DNA of 23,606 nt from Deltaproteobacteria bacterium (GTDB lineage Bacteria; Desulfobacterota; GWC2-55-46; DRQE01): NCBI GenBank assembly GCA_011371515.1, contig DRQE01000135.1:1-23606 (forward strand), in the 5' to 3' direction. Position numbers and translations under genes: made by a program. The notes below the pieces were generated by a model. That model did no database searches. It was not told the origin of the DNA and worked only from the letters and a program-made list of their open reading frames with translations. This document shows positions 7,803-15,970 of this stretch, in pieces (positions within the stretch are counted from its first letter, which is position 1; every line of letters begins with the position of its first letter).

Positions 7803-8281
7803 TATGCTATAGCACTTTTGAGGACCTTGTTGTCCTCTTCCTCTATTATTCGGTATATGTCTTCCTTTGTTGAAGCCTTTATAAGTTTCTTCCTGAAGGC
7901 ACCGTCTTTGAGAAGTCTCGATATACTTGCGAGCACCTTAAGGTGCAGCACCGTGGAGTCTTCGGGGGCAACTATCAGGAAGAAGATGTGCACAGGTCTG
8001 TTGTCCATCGATTGAAAGTCCACCCCTTTCTTGCTTCTTCCAAAGGCAACGATGATTCCATCGATACCCTTTATCTTGGTATGTGGTATGGCAACACCGT
8101 GCCCAATGCCTGTGCTTCCAAGCTTCTCCCTTTCAAGAAGCAACTCAAGGAGCCTTTCCTTGTTGAGCCCCTCCACCTTTCCTGCGAGCTCCTCTGACAT
8201 CTCCTCCAGCACTTCCCTTTTCTCTCTTCCCTTAAGCTCAGGGATTATGAACTCCTTTGTGAGAACATCGGTAACCTTCAT
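7802..8281 (-). CDS. ptsN: PTS fructose/nitrogen-type EIIA (PtsN-like)
   Basis: 159-residue EIIA of the fructose/mannitol/Ntr superfamily. The phospho-site motif GIGHGVAIPHTK places the active histidine at His67; GSTGIG before it and the FLIVAPE stretch in the middle fit EIIA-Ntr. There is no fused EIIB or EIIC domain, so a regulatory role is likely. I start at ATG 8281: GGAG lies 8 bases upstream, while the GTG at 8290 would directly abut that GGAG. It lies between hpf and hprK. In Proteobacteria ptsN commonly neighbours rpoN and hpf, as here, though the sugar-PTS genes usually lie elsewhere. Confidence 0.94.
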   Translation of the reverse strand: MKVTDVLTKEFIIPELKGREKREVLEEMSEELAGKVEGLNKERLLELLLEREKLGSTGIGHGVAIPHTKIKGIDGIIVAFGRSKKGVDFQSMDNRPVHIFFLIVAPEDSTVLHLKVLASISRLLKDGAFRKKLIKASTKEDIYRIIEEEDNKVLKSAIA

Positions 8282-8289
8282 AGCCTGCA

Positions 8290-8293
8290 CTCC
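8290..8293 (-). promoter_or_regulatory. ribosome binding site deciding the ptsN start
   Basis: GGAG on the - strand lies 8 bases before ATG 8281 but directly abuts the alternative GTG at 8290, so it supports the ATG. Confidence 0.55.
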
Positions 8294-8300
8294 AGATTCT

Positions 8301-8828
8301 CTATTTTGTCCGTGTTTCTATAAGTCCAAAGTTTCCATCATCTCGCCTGTAAAGCACATTTATGGTGCTTGTTGCAGAATCTGTGTAGACAAGAAAGTTT
8401 CTCTTTGAAACCTCCATCTGAAGAGTTGCCTCTTCCAGAGTCATTGGTTTTGCAAACATGTTTTCAATCTTTACCACCCTCGGGGTCTTTTCTGTCTCGG
8501 TGGCAGTGCTGATGAAGGCTTCCTTTACATTCTCTGTGTGCTTGTGGTTTTTGACCTTCTCCTTGTGTCTTCTCACCTGTTTTTCGAGCTTGTCTATGGC
8601 AAGGTCAATTGCTGAATACATATCCTGTGTTTCTTCGCGCGCATTTATGCTTATGTTCTTGGCAACCACCGTTGCCTCTGCGATGTGGCGTATCTTCTCT
8701 ACCGAGAGAACCCAGTGCACCTCGATGGGTTCTTCAAGATACTTCTCGATTCTTCTGGTCTTCTCCTCTGCGTATTGCTTCAGAGGCTCTGAAGATTCCA
8801 TGTGTCTGAAAGTGACTGTAATATGCAT
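8301..8828 (-). CDS. hpf: ribosome hibernation promoting factor, long form
   Basis: 175-residue protein that binds the small ribosomal subunit in starvation and promotes inactive ribosome dimers. The N-terminal domain (about 1-100) has the HPF/YfiA pattern: ITVTFRHMESSEPLKQYAEEK at the start, then IDLAIDKLEKQVRRHKEK, a basic helix. A linker follows, then a C-terminal dimerisation domain (about 115-175) with KPMTLEEATLQME and YRRDDGNFGLIE. The two-domain long form is the kind that dimerises ribosomes without RMF. GGAGGAG before ATG 8828 is a strong ribosome site. It lies directly downstream of rpoN, the common neighbour. Confidence 0.95.
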   Translation of the reverse strand: MHITVTFRHMESSEPLKQYAEEKTRRIEKYLEEPIEVHWVLSVEKIRHIAEATVVAKNISINAREETQDMYSAIDLAIDKLEKQVRRHKEKVKNHKHTENVKEAFISTATETEKTPRVVKIENMFAKPMTLEEATLQMEVSKRNFLVYTDSATSTINVLYRRDDGNFGLIETRTK

Positions 8829-8854
8829 GGCAACTCCTCCACCACTTTTATTTT

Positions 8855-10288
8855 TTATGGACGCTTGCGCCTGCTCGAGGAAAGATAACCCAGTTCCTCA
8901 CGATACTTTGCAACCGTTCTTCTTGCAACTGTAATGTTACACTCTTTGAGTTTTTCGACTATCTGCTGGTCTGTAAGAGGATTGGCAGGATCCTCTGCCT
9001 CTATGATTTCTTTAAGCTTCTCCTTTACATACTCAGGTGTTATGGCACCATTTGAGCTGCCAACCCCTGTGGAGAAGAAATACTTTAGCTCAAATATACC
9101 CCTTGGAGTCTGCACATACTTATTTGTGGTAACCCTGCTTATGGTCGATTCGTGCATACCTATATCCCTTGCCACATCGGAAAGAACGAGGGGCTTAAGA
9201 TACCTGAGCCCTCTATCGAGGAAATCACGCTGGAACTTGACTATACTCTCCACAACCCTCTTCATCGTCCTCTGGCGCTGGTGTATGCTCTTTATAAGCC
9301 ATACTGCAGAGTGGAACTTATCCCTTATATACTCCTTTACCTCTTTCGTTGCAAATTCGTTGTTGTCTATAAGTTTCTTGTAATAGGAGCTTATGTTCAG
9401 CTTTGGCAGTCCATCCTCGTTGAGGACAACCAGATATTCATCGCCCACCTTGTAGACATAGGCATCTGGCACTATCGTTCTTGCCTCGTCTCTACCGAAG
9501 CCTGCACCCGGCACAGGGTTTAAAAGCTCTGATATGAGCCTTGCACCCCTTATCACTGTTTCTTCATCCACACCAAGGCTCTTTGCTATGCCTTTATAGT
9601 CTCTTTTGGCAAGGAGCCCGAGGTGGTCTTCGACTATGCGGGCGGCTATGGGATCGATGTTTTTCTGCTGTATCTGGATGAGCAGGCACTCCCTGAGCGT
9701 TATGGCACCCACACCAGATGGGGTGAACTCCTGAATTACATCGAGCACATATTCTACCTCTTTGGGAGATACCCCTATGGAGTTTGCAATCTCCTTTACG
9801 GTAGCCTCCCTGTAGGTCTCATCGTCCATGCTACCACGCTCGAGCATTCTCAGGTAGCCATCCTCATCTATGTTGCCTATTATGAACTCGCCTATCTTTT
9901 TCTCACGCTCGTTGAGGGAGGAACTGTTAAGCTGCCACATGAGGTGCTCTTTAAGGGTGGTCTCGAAAGAAGAGACCCTTTCAAGAAGCCCTTCCCTGTA
10001 ATCATCCTCGGAATTGTCAATACCTCCCAGCCCTGTTCTCACAGTGTAGTCATCAAGCCCCTCCAGATAGTCCTGCCACTCCACTTCAACCGTTCGGGAC
10101 TCTGGCATGGGGACTTCATCCACATCGAGTCTTCCATCCTCAAGGACGGGGTTTTTCTCGAGCTCTTCTCTTACAAGCTCAACGAGCTCCTGCCTTGAAA
10201 GCTGCAGCAGCTTTATTGCCAGCCTCAGCTGGGGGGTTAAGAGCAGCTTCTGTGTTAGCTTAAGTTCCTGTTTGAATTCGTAACTCAC
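8855..10288 (-). CDS. rpoN: RNA polymerase sigma-54 factor
   Basis: Sigma-54 directs RNA polymerase to -24/-12 promoters that need an AAA+ activator. The 477-residue protein shows region I (QKLLLTPQLRLAIKLLQLS), an acidic linker (about 55-90), the core-binding domain with the NPVPGAGF and IVPDAYVY motifs, a helix-turn-helix (DVARDIGMHESTISRVT, about 370), and the RpoN box ARRTVAKYRE at 455-464, all intact. GTG at 10288 is the start; the adjacent residues match the family N-terminus and no better start is present. It lies between lptB and hpf, a widespread order. A sigma-54 activator is encoded about 8 kb away at the left edge. Confidence 0.97.
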   Translation of the reverse strand: MSYEFKQELKLTQKLLLTPQLRLAIKLLQLSRQELVELVREELEKNPVLEDGRLDVDEVPMPESRTVEVEWQDYLEGLDDYTVRTGLGGIDNSEDDYREGLLERVSSFETTLKEHLMWQLNSSSLNEREKKIGEFIIGNIDEDGYLRMLERGSMDDETYREATVKEIANSIGVSPKEVEYVLDVIQEFTPSGVGAITLRECLLIQIQQKNIDPIAARIVEDHLGLLAKRDYKGIAKSLGVDEETVIRGARLISELLNPVPGAGFGRDEARTIVPDAYVYKVGDEYLVVLNEDGLPKLNISSYYKKLIDNNEFATKEVKEYIRDKFHSAVWLIKSIHQRQRTMKRVVESIVKFQRDFLDRGLRYLKPLVLSDVARDIGMHESTISRVTTNKYVQTPRGIFELKYFFSTGVGSSNGAITPEYVKEKLKEIIEAEDPANPLTDQQIVEKLKECNITVARRTVAKYREELGYLSSSRRKRP

Positions 10289-10309
10289 CGTTGTAAAATC
10301 CTGCCTTTA

Positions 10310-11032
10310 TTAGAGGGTGAATCTCTCTCCCAAGTATACCTCTCTTACACGCTGGTTTGAGAGTATTTCTTCAGGTGCTCCCTCCTCAAGGATACTACCC
10401 CTGTCAATTATGTAAGCCTTGTCACATATCCTCAATGTTGCTTCCACATTGTGGTCTGTTATCAGTATTCCCATGCCCTTCTTTCTGAGCCCTGTAACTA
10501 TGTCCTGCAACCCATCCACCGCTATGGGGTCTATACCGCTGAAGGGCTCATCGAGAAGCAGAAAAGATGGGTCAAGGGCAAGGCATCTTGCTATCTCCAC
10601 CCTTCTTCTCTCTCCACCAGAAAGGGTATATGCCCTCATGTCTGCAAGGTGCGATATACCAAGCTCTTCCATGAGCCTATCCACCTTTCTGTCTCTTTCT
10701 TTATCGGTAATTTCCTGAAATTCGAGCACAGCCCTTATATTCTCTCTTACGGTGAGTTTTCTGAACACCGATGGCTCCTGCGCGAGATAGCCAATCCCCT
10801 TCCGTGCGCGCTCATACATGGGGATGTCCGTTATGTCCACATCGTTCAGATACACCGAGCCACTGTCGGGCCGCACAAGCCCAACTATCATATAGAATGT
10901 TGTGGTCTTACCTGCCCCATTTGGTCCAAGAAGCCCAACCACCTGTTTGTCTCTGACCTCAAGACTGACCTCGTTTATGACCCTTCTACCCTTGAAGGAC
11001 TTAACAAGATTACGGGCACCCAAGCACTTCAC
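10310..11032 (-). CDS. lptB: LPS export ABC transporter ATP-binding protein
   Basis: Cytoplasmic ATPase of the LptB2FGC complex that extracts LPS from the inner membrane and pushes it along the Lpt bridge. The 240-residue protein has Walker A GPNGAGKTT (36-44), a Q-loop glutamine (85), signature LSGGE (137-141), Walker B LLLDEP (about 158-163) and the switch histidine (194) in ITDHNV. The C-terminal VREVYLGERF is typical of LptB. The start is GTG 11032 with AGAGG nine bases upstream, overlapping lptA by 23 bases. Partners LptF and LptG are not in the window. Confidence 0.96.
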   Translation of the reverse strand: MKCLGARNLVKSFKGRRVINEVSLEVRDKQVVGLLGPNGAGKTTTFYMIVGLVRPDSGSVYLNDVDITDIPMYERARKGIGYLAQEPSVFRKLTVRENIRAVLEFQEITDKERDRKVDRLMEELGISHLADMRAYTLSGGERRRVEIARCLALDPSFLLLDEPFSGIDPIAVDGLQDIVTGLRKKGMGILITDHNVEATLRICDKAYIIDRGSILEEGAPEEILSNQRVREVYLGERFTL

Positions 11033-11534
11033 CTGCAGACACCTCTTTACATTCCTTCTTTTCAGGCATTATGGTAGCCCTAACCCTTCCGTCACTATCA
11101 GCCTCCACGAGCACATCGTTTGTATCAAGATACAGGGTTATTTTATCACCCTTGACCATGTCACCACACTCTATTGCCTCTGCAGAACCAGTTATGACCA
11201 CCACCCTTTTATCCCTGTTGTATACGGCTCTATCTCCTTTTGCGCCCTTCTGGCCCTGTACGATCCTCACATTACCCTCGGCTATCATCTGTTTTACCTC
11301 GTCCCTTCCGGTATAGTGTATGTAGAGTCTTTCGCTGCACACCAGAAAGTCCTCTTTCGCCACCACATCTCCGCTGAATGTTATGAGTTTCCTGTCAGAG
11401 TCCACCTCCATGGTGTCTGACACTACGTTTATAATCTTTCTCTCAGCCTCTTCACCGTATGCATCACAGCGTATCAAAAAAAACAAAAGAGCCAGAGCTA
11501 AAAAAACTACGGTTCTACCTTTATATATAGACAT
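11010..11534 (-). CDS. lptA: LPS transport periplasmic protein LptA
   Basis: Periplasmic bridge protein of the OstA/LptA fold carrying LPS between LptC and the outer-membrane LptD. 174 residues. An N-terminal signal peptide is visible: basic SIYKGR, a hydrophobic stretch of about 14 residues, and likely cleavage near CDAYG. The mature part has repeated beta-strand units including ITFSGDVVAKEDFLVCSERLYIHY, EGNVRIVQG and GDKITLYLDTNDVLVE. It overlaps lptC by 14 bases and lptB by 23, so the three Lpt genes are tightly coupled. Confidence 0.92.
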   Translation of the reverse strand: MSIYKGRTVVFLALALLFFLIRCDAYGEEAERKIINVVSDTMEVDSDRKLITFSGDVVAKEDFLVCSERLYIHYTGRDEVKQMIAEGNVRIVQGQKGAKGDRAVYNRDKRVVVITGSAEAIECGDMVKGDKITLYLDTNDVLVEADSDGRVRATIMPEKKECKEVSAGEVLGCP

Positions 11535-12072
11535 CTTTGAGCACTGCCCTCACATCTTTTAGCACTTTTATTCTGCTGGTGGAAAGGTCTGCATCGAGCC
11601 CCACCCCTTCTACATCCATCTTATCTGATAAGAATCTTACAGGTCTATCTGTAGAGACCTTCTTTGCGGAAAGAGAGTATCTGAGAAAGTCCGTAAGGAG
11701 AGTGTAACCTTCTGTGGAGACCACCTTTACATCACCTTCCACTTCTATCTCTTCGTGCTTTCTGTCGTAGCTTGCCTTCTTGCCGGTCAGGGTGTGGCTT
11801 TCACCGTCAATGTGATAGATGAGTTTCACATTGTCGAGCAATACAAGGTCACCCCTTTTCTGCACACCTCTGTCTGCAAAGAGCTCCCACACCTTTCTGG
11901 TTCCGTCCACACCGTAGAAGTTGATCCTCTCAAGCCTCTTGACTGCGTCCCTATCTTCAGCTACCACAGGCCCCTTCTGTTCCCTCTCCATGAACGAGAC
12001 AGCCATCATAAGCCCGCCTATACTCAAAATTATGAAAAAAAACAGAAGAGCTCTTATTCTTCTGTTCACCAT
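11521..12072 (-). CDS. lptC: LPS export system protein LptC
   Basis: Bitopic inner-membrane protein that receives LPS from LptB2FG and passes it to LptA. 183 residues. Residues 7-26 form a single N-terminal membrane anchor after a basic start (VNRRIR), and the rest is a periplasmic LptC/OstA-like beta region (VWELFADRG, YDRKHEEIEVEGDVKVVS, YSLSAKKVSTDRPVRF). Family identity rests on size, topology and the adjacent lptA and lptB more than on strict motifs. It starts at ATG 12072 and is the first gene behind the strong promoter at 12117-12145. Confidence 0.88.
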   Translation of the reverse strand: MVNRRIRALLFFFIILSIGGLMMAVSFMEREQKGPVVAEDRDAVKRLERINFYGVDGTRKVWELFADRGVQKRGDLVLLDNVKLIYHIDGESHTLTGKKASYDRKHEEIEVEGDVKVVSTEGYTLLTDFLRYSLSAKKVSTDRPVRFLSDKMDVEGVGLDADLSTSRIKVLKDVRAVLKDVYI

Positions 12073-12116
12073 GACAAAGTCTTCTTAAAATAGCCTCTTC
12101 AAAAGGGTCTACTAAA

Positions 12117-12145
12117 ATTATAACACCAGCCATAGGGGGTGTAAA
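12117..12145 (-). promoter_or_regulatory. sigma-70 promoter for the lptC-...-patatin operon
   Basis: On the - strand, -35 box TTTACA (12140-12145; 5 of 6 to consensus), a 17-base spacer, and -10 box TATAAT (12117-12122; perfect). Transcription would start near 12110, giving a leader of about 38 bases before lptC. It begins only 3 bases beyond the kdsC stop. No terminator is visible between kdsC and the promoter, so read-through from upstream is also likely. Confidence 0.75.
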
Positions 12146-12148
12146 GGT

Positions 12149-12673
12149 TTATCTTCTGTAGCGTTCCATAACCTTATCCCACAATCCCTTTGTCTTTATG
12201 ATAAGCTCTGCCACCTCTCTTGCAGCCCCTCTGCCGCCTCTGTTCTCTGTTACATAATGGGCTACCTCTCTTGCCTCCTCCACGGCGTCGCATACGCTTA
12301 TGGCAAGCCCCACCCTTCTCATAACAGGTATATCCACGAGGTCGTCTCCCAAATAGGCTATCTCCTCGTCGCTGTATCCTGTGGCGTCCAGAAACTCTCT
12401 GTATGCAGCAAGTTTATCCTTTGCCCCCTGTATGACCATCTCTATGCCCAGCTCCTCTGCCCTTCTGTCCACCACCCGAGACCTTCTCGATGTCATTATG
12501 GCGCACTCTATGCCACACCTTTTAAGAAGTTTTATTCCGTGCCCGTCCTTCACATTGAAGACCTTAAGCTCTCTGCCCTCGTCGTCGTAGATTATGCTGC
12601 CGTCGGTAAGCACCCCGTCCACATCGAAGATGACCACCTGTATCTTCCTTATTCTTTCTTCAAGTCTCTCCAT
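12149..12673 (-). CDS. kdsC: 3-deoxy-D-manno-octulosonate 8-phosphate phosphatase
   Basis: HAD-superfamily phosphatase that removes phosphate from Kdo-8-P in the cytoplasm, a step in making the LPS inner core. 174 residues with the KdsC pattern: nucleophile and acid DVDGVLTDG (Asp17, Asp19), FNVKDGHGIKLL, the TSRRS motif and AYLGDDLVDIPVMRRVGLA. The C-terminal tail GGRGAAREVAELI is the conserved KdsC end. GAGGAGAGG before ATG 12673 is a strong ribosome site. It lies 10 bases after the GH57 gene and just ahead of the lpt promoter, so Kdo synthesis and LPS transport genes are adjacent. Confidence 0.96.
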   Translation of the reverse strand: MERLEERIRKIQVVIFDVDGVLTDGSIIYDDEGRELKVFNVKDGHGIKLLKRCGIECAIMTSRRSRVVDRRAEELGIEMVIQGAKDKLAAYREFLDATGYSDEEIAYLGDDLVDIPVMRRVGLAISVCDAVEEAREVAHYVTENRGGRGAAREVAELIIKTKGLWDKVMERYRR

Positions 12674-12683
12674 AGTCCTCTCC

Positions 12684-14720
12684 TCAAAGGGTTTCTATAT
12701 TGTTGAGGATGGAGAACTCTCCATCCACGAGATACTCAACGGGTACCACCAGAACCACGGTGGAACCTTGGTAGTTTCTTTCGAGCCCGCTTTCTGAAAG
12801 GGAGACCGTCTCAACAGGATGCAGCCAGATGGCAACAGGGCTGCTAAAGGAAAAGCCCACCCTCAGCCCACAGCCCCTGTCTTCTATGTAGAACCGGTTT
12901 ATACCCTCAAGCTCCGCACTGGAGCCGAGGCTCATCTTCTTTCCTTCCACAAGGTAGAAACTATCTGGCCCGCACCCTGAAGGCATGCACATATTAAACT
13001 CTACAGCAAGCCTTCTGTGAGCTACCCCTAAAGTCTCTGTCTTACTTAACAGGTAGCAGAACCTCACCGTGCTTTCGGCCTCCACGGTAACCCTCTTTTC
13101 AAGCCTTCCCCATCGGGTATTCCTTTCAAGCCTTACCCCATCTGTCATCTTCTCAAAGAGGTAGGGTTCTGAACCCAACCTCTCCACAGAGGAGGCTTTG
13201 CCGCAGAAATACTCGCTGCCTTTGAGTGTCTCGTCAATAAAGGAGTCCACAAGGGATAGCCTTCTTTCCCTGTCGAATACGAGCTCCTCGGTGTGTACCC
13301 CTTTTTTAACCTTTATCTCGTGGTGTATGCTCTTTACCTCCGATTTGTCTGTCTGCTGTCTTTGGCTTTTGACTCTTGCGTGGTAGCCTTCCTGCCACCT
13401 TGAGAGCACGTTGAGAAGATTCACTGCCTTGGGTCTGAAGTCAAGCTCGATGAGGCTGCCACCCCTTTGGGGTGAGAGAAAGAGAGCAACCGAGGGGGTC
13501 TTTATTACGACCTCATCTTCTGTATCTCCATCGATGTCTTCTACCTCCACAGATACTCCTTCTACAGCTTCCACAAGTGTTTCTGCCTTTATGATGTTCT
13601 CGTACACACTGAACCTCAAGTGTTGCAGATACAACCCACCGAAGACCCCGTGCCAGTACGCATCGTTACACTGTGCCATGTAGAGATGTCTTAGGGCTTC
13701 TTGTGGAGGGGCATCCATGGAGTTAAGCCTTCTGCTTAAAAGGAGCATCCGTTTGTGCATCCAGTCTGCCTCGGGATACTTCCACAGAAAGTTCCGCCAG
13801 TACCCGCCCTGCAGAAACCTCAACACATCCTTTCTGCCGCCGTCCTCAAGCTCCTTCCTTACCCTTGCGTACTCTGCCGATGCCTCTGCAGGAAGAGCCC
13901 ATTCCTCCATCTCCATGTACGATACAGGCGGCAGATATATCCTTCCCCGAGGGGGTGCAATCTCTATGTACTCAGAGAATGTGGTGGTCTTAAGCCAGCC
14001 TGAGTTTGCCTCGAGCCAGTCGAAAAAGCTCTCAAGCCAGCCCTCTTCATATACCCACCGCTCTGTGCCGGGCCATATGCCGAACTTTTCTCCATCGTCT
14101 GCGAATACGAAGAGCCCTTCCTCCCCTTCTTTAAGGTAGGTCTCAAGGGCTTCCACCTTTTCGAATGGTATAAGATAGCGTAGCCTTTCACTTCCTCCGA
14201 ACACCCTTACGGGCACGCCTCTGTCTTCTGTGACATAATAGCCCTTTACATCCTTCTCTTTAAGACCTGCCTTTACGAAGTGATGGTCATCTACCACCAC
14301 ATAGTCCATACCAGCCTCTTTAAGATATGGTGGCAGAGTGGGGTCCCACACCCTTTCGGCAAGCCACATCCCCCGTGGCTCTGTGCCAAAAAGTGTACGG
14401 AGCCTTTCTGTCATAAGCCTTATCTGGGCAATCCTGTCCTCAGGTGGTATGACGGCAAGCACAGGCTCGTAATATCCACCACCAAGAAGCTCGAGCTGGC
14501 CTCTTTCGACCATGCCCCTTATAAGACCTATGCAGCTGGGCTTATTCTTTTCAATCCAGTCAAGTAGATACCCCGATATATGGAGTACCGCCCTGATATT
14601 TCTTCTCTGTGCGAGTCTTTCAAGAAACGGGCGATATGCCCTTTCAAAGGAATTGCCTATCACATGGGAGAAGTTTCCCACAGGCTGGTGATTATGGATG
14701 GAAAAGATAAGGTATTTCAT
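12684..14720 (-). CDS. GH57 alpha-amylase/4-alpha-glucanotransferase
   Basis: 678-residue glycoside hydrolase of family 57, of the size and layout of AmyA/4-alpha-glucanotransferase proteins from thermophiles. All five GH57 conserved regions are seen: IHNHQPVGNF (8-17), GGGYYEPV (80-87), WLAERVWDP with nucleophile Glu122, FADDGEKFG with the acid/base Asp at 208 or 209, and SYMEMEEWALP (267-277). The rest fits the DUF1925 and DUF1926 beta domains of this subgroup. No signal peptide, so it probably acts on cytoplasmic alpha-glucans such as glycogen or maltodextrin. Hydrolase or transferase activity cannot be decided from motifs. It overlaps glcF by 4 bases (ATGA) and precedes kdsC by 10, an odd setting with no glycogen genes nearby. 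Confidence 0.94.
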   Translation of the reverse strand: MKYLIFSIHNHQPVGNFSHVIGNSFERAYRPFLERLAQRRNIRAVLHISGYLLDWIEKNKPSCIGLIRGMVERGQLELLGGGYYEPVLAVIPPEDRIAQIRLMTERLRTLFGTEPRGMWLAERVWDPTLPPYLKEAGMDYVVVDDHHFVKAGLKEKDVKGYYVTEDRGVPVRVFGGSERLRYLIPFEKVEALETYLKEGEEGLFVFADDGEKFGIWPGTERWVYEEGWLESFFDWLEANSGWLKTTTFSEYIEIAPPRGRIYLPPVSYMEMEEWALPAEASAEYARVRKELEDGGRKDVLRFLQGGYWRNFLWKYPEADWMHKRMLLLSRRLNSMDAPPQEALRHLYMAQCNDAYWHGVFGGLYLQHLRFSVYENIIKAETLVEAVEGVSVEVEDIDGDTEDEVVIKTPSVALFLSPQRGGSLIELDFRPKAVNLLNVLSRWQEGYHARVKSQRQQTDKSEVKSIHHEIKVKKGVHTEELVFDRERRLSLVDSFIDETLKGSEYFCGKASSVERLGSEPYLFEKMTDGVRLERNTRWGRLEKRVTVEAESTVRFCYLLSKTETLGVAHRRLAVEFNMCMPSGCGPDSFYLVEGKKMSLGSSAELEGINRFYIEDRGCGLRVGFSFSSPVAIWLHPVETVSLSESGLERNYQGSTVVLVVPVEYLVDGEFSILNNIETL

Positions 14721-15970
14721 AATAGCTCTACCACATGCACCACCCTTGCCTTCACATCGTGGTGGTAAAGAGCGTCCTTAAGCTGCACTATACAGCCCGG
14801 GCATGCTGTTGCCACGACATCTGCTCCACTCTTTTTTATGTTCTCTGCCTTTCTTCCTGCTATCTTCATGGAGAGCTCATAGTTGGTAAAACTCACCCCT
14901 CCGCCAAGCCCGCAGCAGCGGCAGGGGTTCTTCATCCCCCTGAACTCATAGGGGCTTTCTTCGAGAAGTTTTCTCGGCTGCTCGCTTATCCCCTGAAACC
15001 TTCTCAGGTGGCATGGGTCGTGGTATGTAACAACCCCTGCACGCTTATCCGTCTTTTCACCCCTGTAGTCGAGCTCATCCACAAGAAACTCCGTAATATC
15101 CATTATCTTAGATGTAAATGCCTCGACACGCTCTTTCATCCCCTGCTCGTCTGAGAGCACCACCTTGAATATGTCCTTAAGGGTATGCCCACAGGTTGCA
15201 CAGGAAGTAACGATTCTATCGAAGCCGTACTGCTCAAATACCTCTATGTTCTTCATCATAACCCTTTTTGCAGTCTCACTGTCTCCCATGGATAGGGCAG
15301 GTATACCACAGCAGACCTGCCCCTGAGGGACTGCCACATTGATGCCTGCCTTCTCAAGCACCCTTATGGTGTGCTCGCCTATGGATGGAAGAAGATAGTT
15401 TACCCCACAACCCACAAAGAAGCCCACCTTCATTCTGCCATAGTCCTCTCTTGTGGCAAGCCTTCTTATGTGGGCTCGGTCGAGAAAGAAGGGGTCTGCA
15501 GGCTCTGGCACAAGTCTACCTTCGCCCACCACAGGTAAGGAGAAACGGCTCACAAGCCCGCTTTCGAAGGGTGTGCTTTTGAAAAAGAGGCTTTTAAGCT
15601 TAGCTGCAACCTTAAGTGCCAGCTTTGTAAGTGGAGCGGGCTCAAGAAGACTCTTGAGTGTGAAGCTGGTAAAGGCAGGCATGCCCTTCTTCTTCACATA
15701 CTCTGCCCTTGCACTGAGTATAATCTCAGGTGTGTTAATCTCGTTTGGACAGCTTGTATAACATGCCCCGCAGAGGGTGCACTCTTTTATGTACTTCAAA
15801 TACCTCTCGCCCAGCTCCTCACCATTGAGATATGCCTCTATCATGGTGAGTCTGCCCCTTGCACAGTGGCTCTCCCTTCTCACTGTATCCAGTGTGGGGC
15901 ACACACTTCTGCATGTGCCACAGCGTACACACCTTTCTATCTCTTCGCGGTAGTCCTTAAGCTCCTTCAC
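14717..15970 (-). CDS. glcF: glycolate/D-lactate oxidase iron-sulfur subunit
   Basis: 417-residue electron-transfer subunit paired with the FAD subunit encoded just upstream. The N-terminus has two 4Fe-4S clusters of the CxxCxxCxxxC type (Cys14, 17, 20, 24 and Cys64, 67, 70, 74). The C-terminal half has two CCG domains, with VCCGIPALSMGD, TSCATCGHTL, YHDPCHLRR, CRCCGLGGGVSF and ATACPGCIVQL. This is the GlcF/LutA-like architecture. The start is GTG 15970, overlapping glcD by 4 bases. No GlcE-like third subunit is present. The electron acceptor is probably quinone at the membrane, by analogy only. Confidence 0.93.
   Translation of the reverse strand: MKELKDYREEIERCVRCGTCRSVCPTLDTVRRESHCARGRLTMIEAYLNGEELGERYLKYIKECTLCGACYTSCPNEINTPEIILSARAEYVKKKGMPAFTSFTLKSLLEPAPLTKLALKVAAKLKSLFFKSTPFESGLVSRFSLPVVGEGRLVPEPADPFFLDRAHIRRLATREDYGRMKVGFFVGCGVNYLLPSIGEHTIRVLEKAGINVAVPQGQVCCGIPALSMGDSETAKRVMMKNIEVFEQYGFDRIVTSCATCGHTLKDIFKVVLSDEQGMKERVEAFTSKIMDITEFLVDELDYRGEKTDKRAGVVTYHDPCHLRRFQGISEQPRKLLEESPYEFRGMKNPCRCCGLGGGVSFTNYELSMKIAGRKAENIKKSGADVVATACPGCIVQLKDALYHHDVKARVVHVVELL

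Noticed and set aside
9623..10198. Open frame of about 190 codons on the + strand opposite rpoN
   Set aside because: It mirrors the codon pattern of rpoN and has no recognisable motif; rpoN is certain on the other strand.
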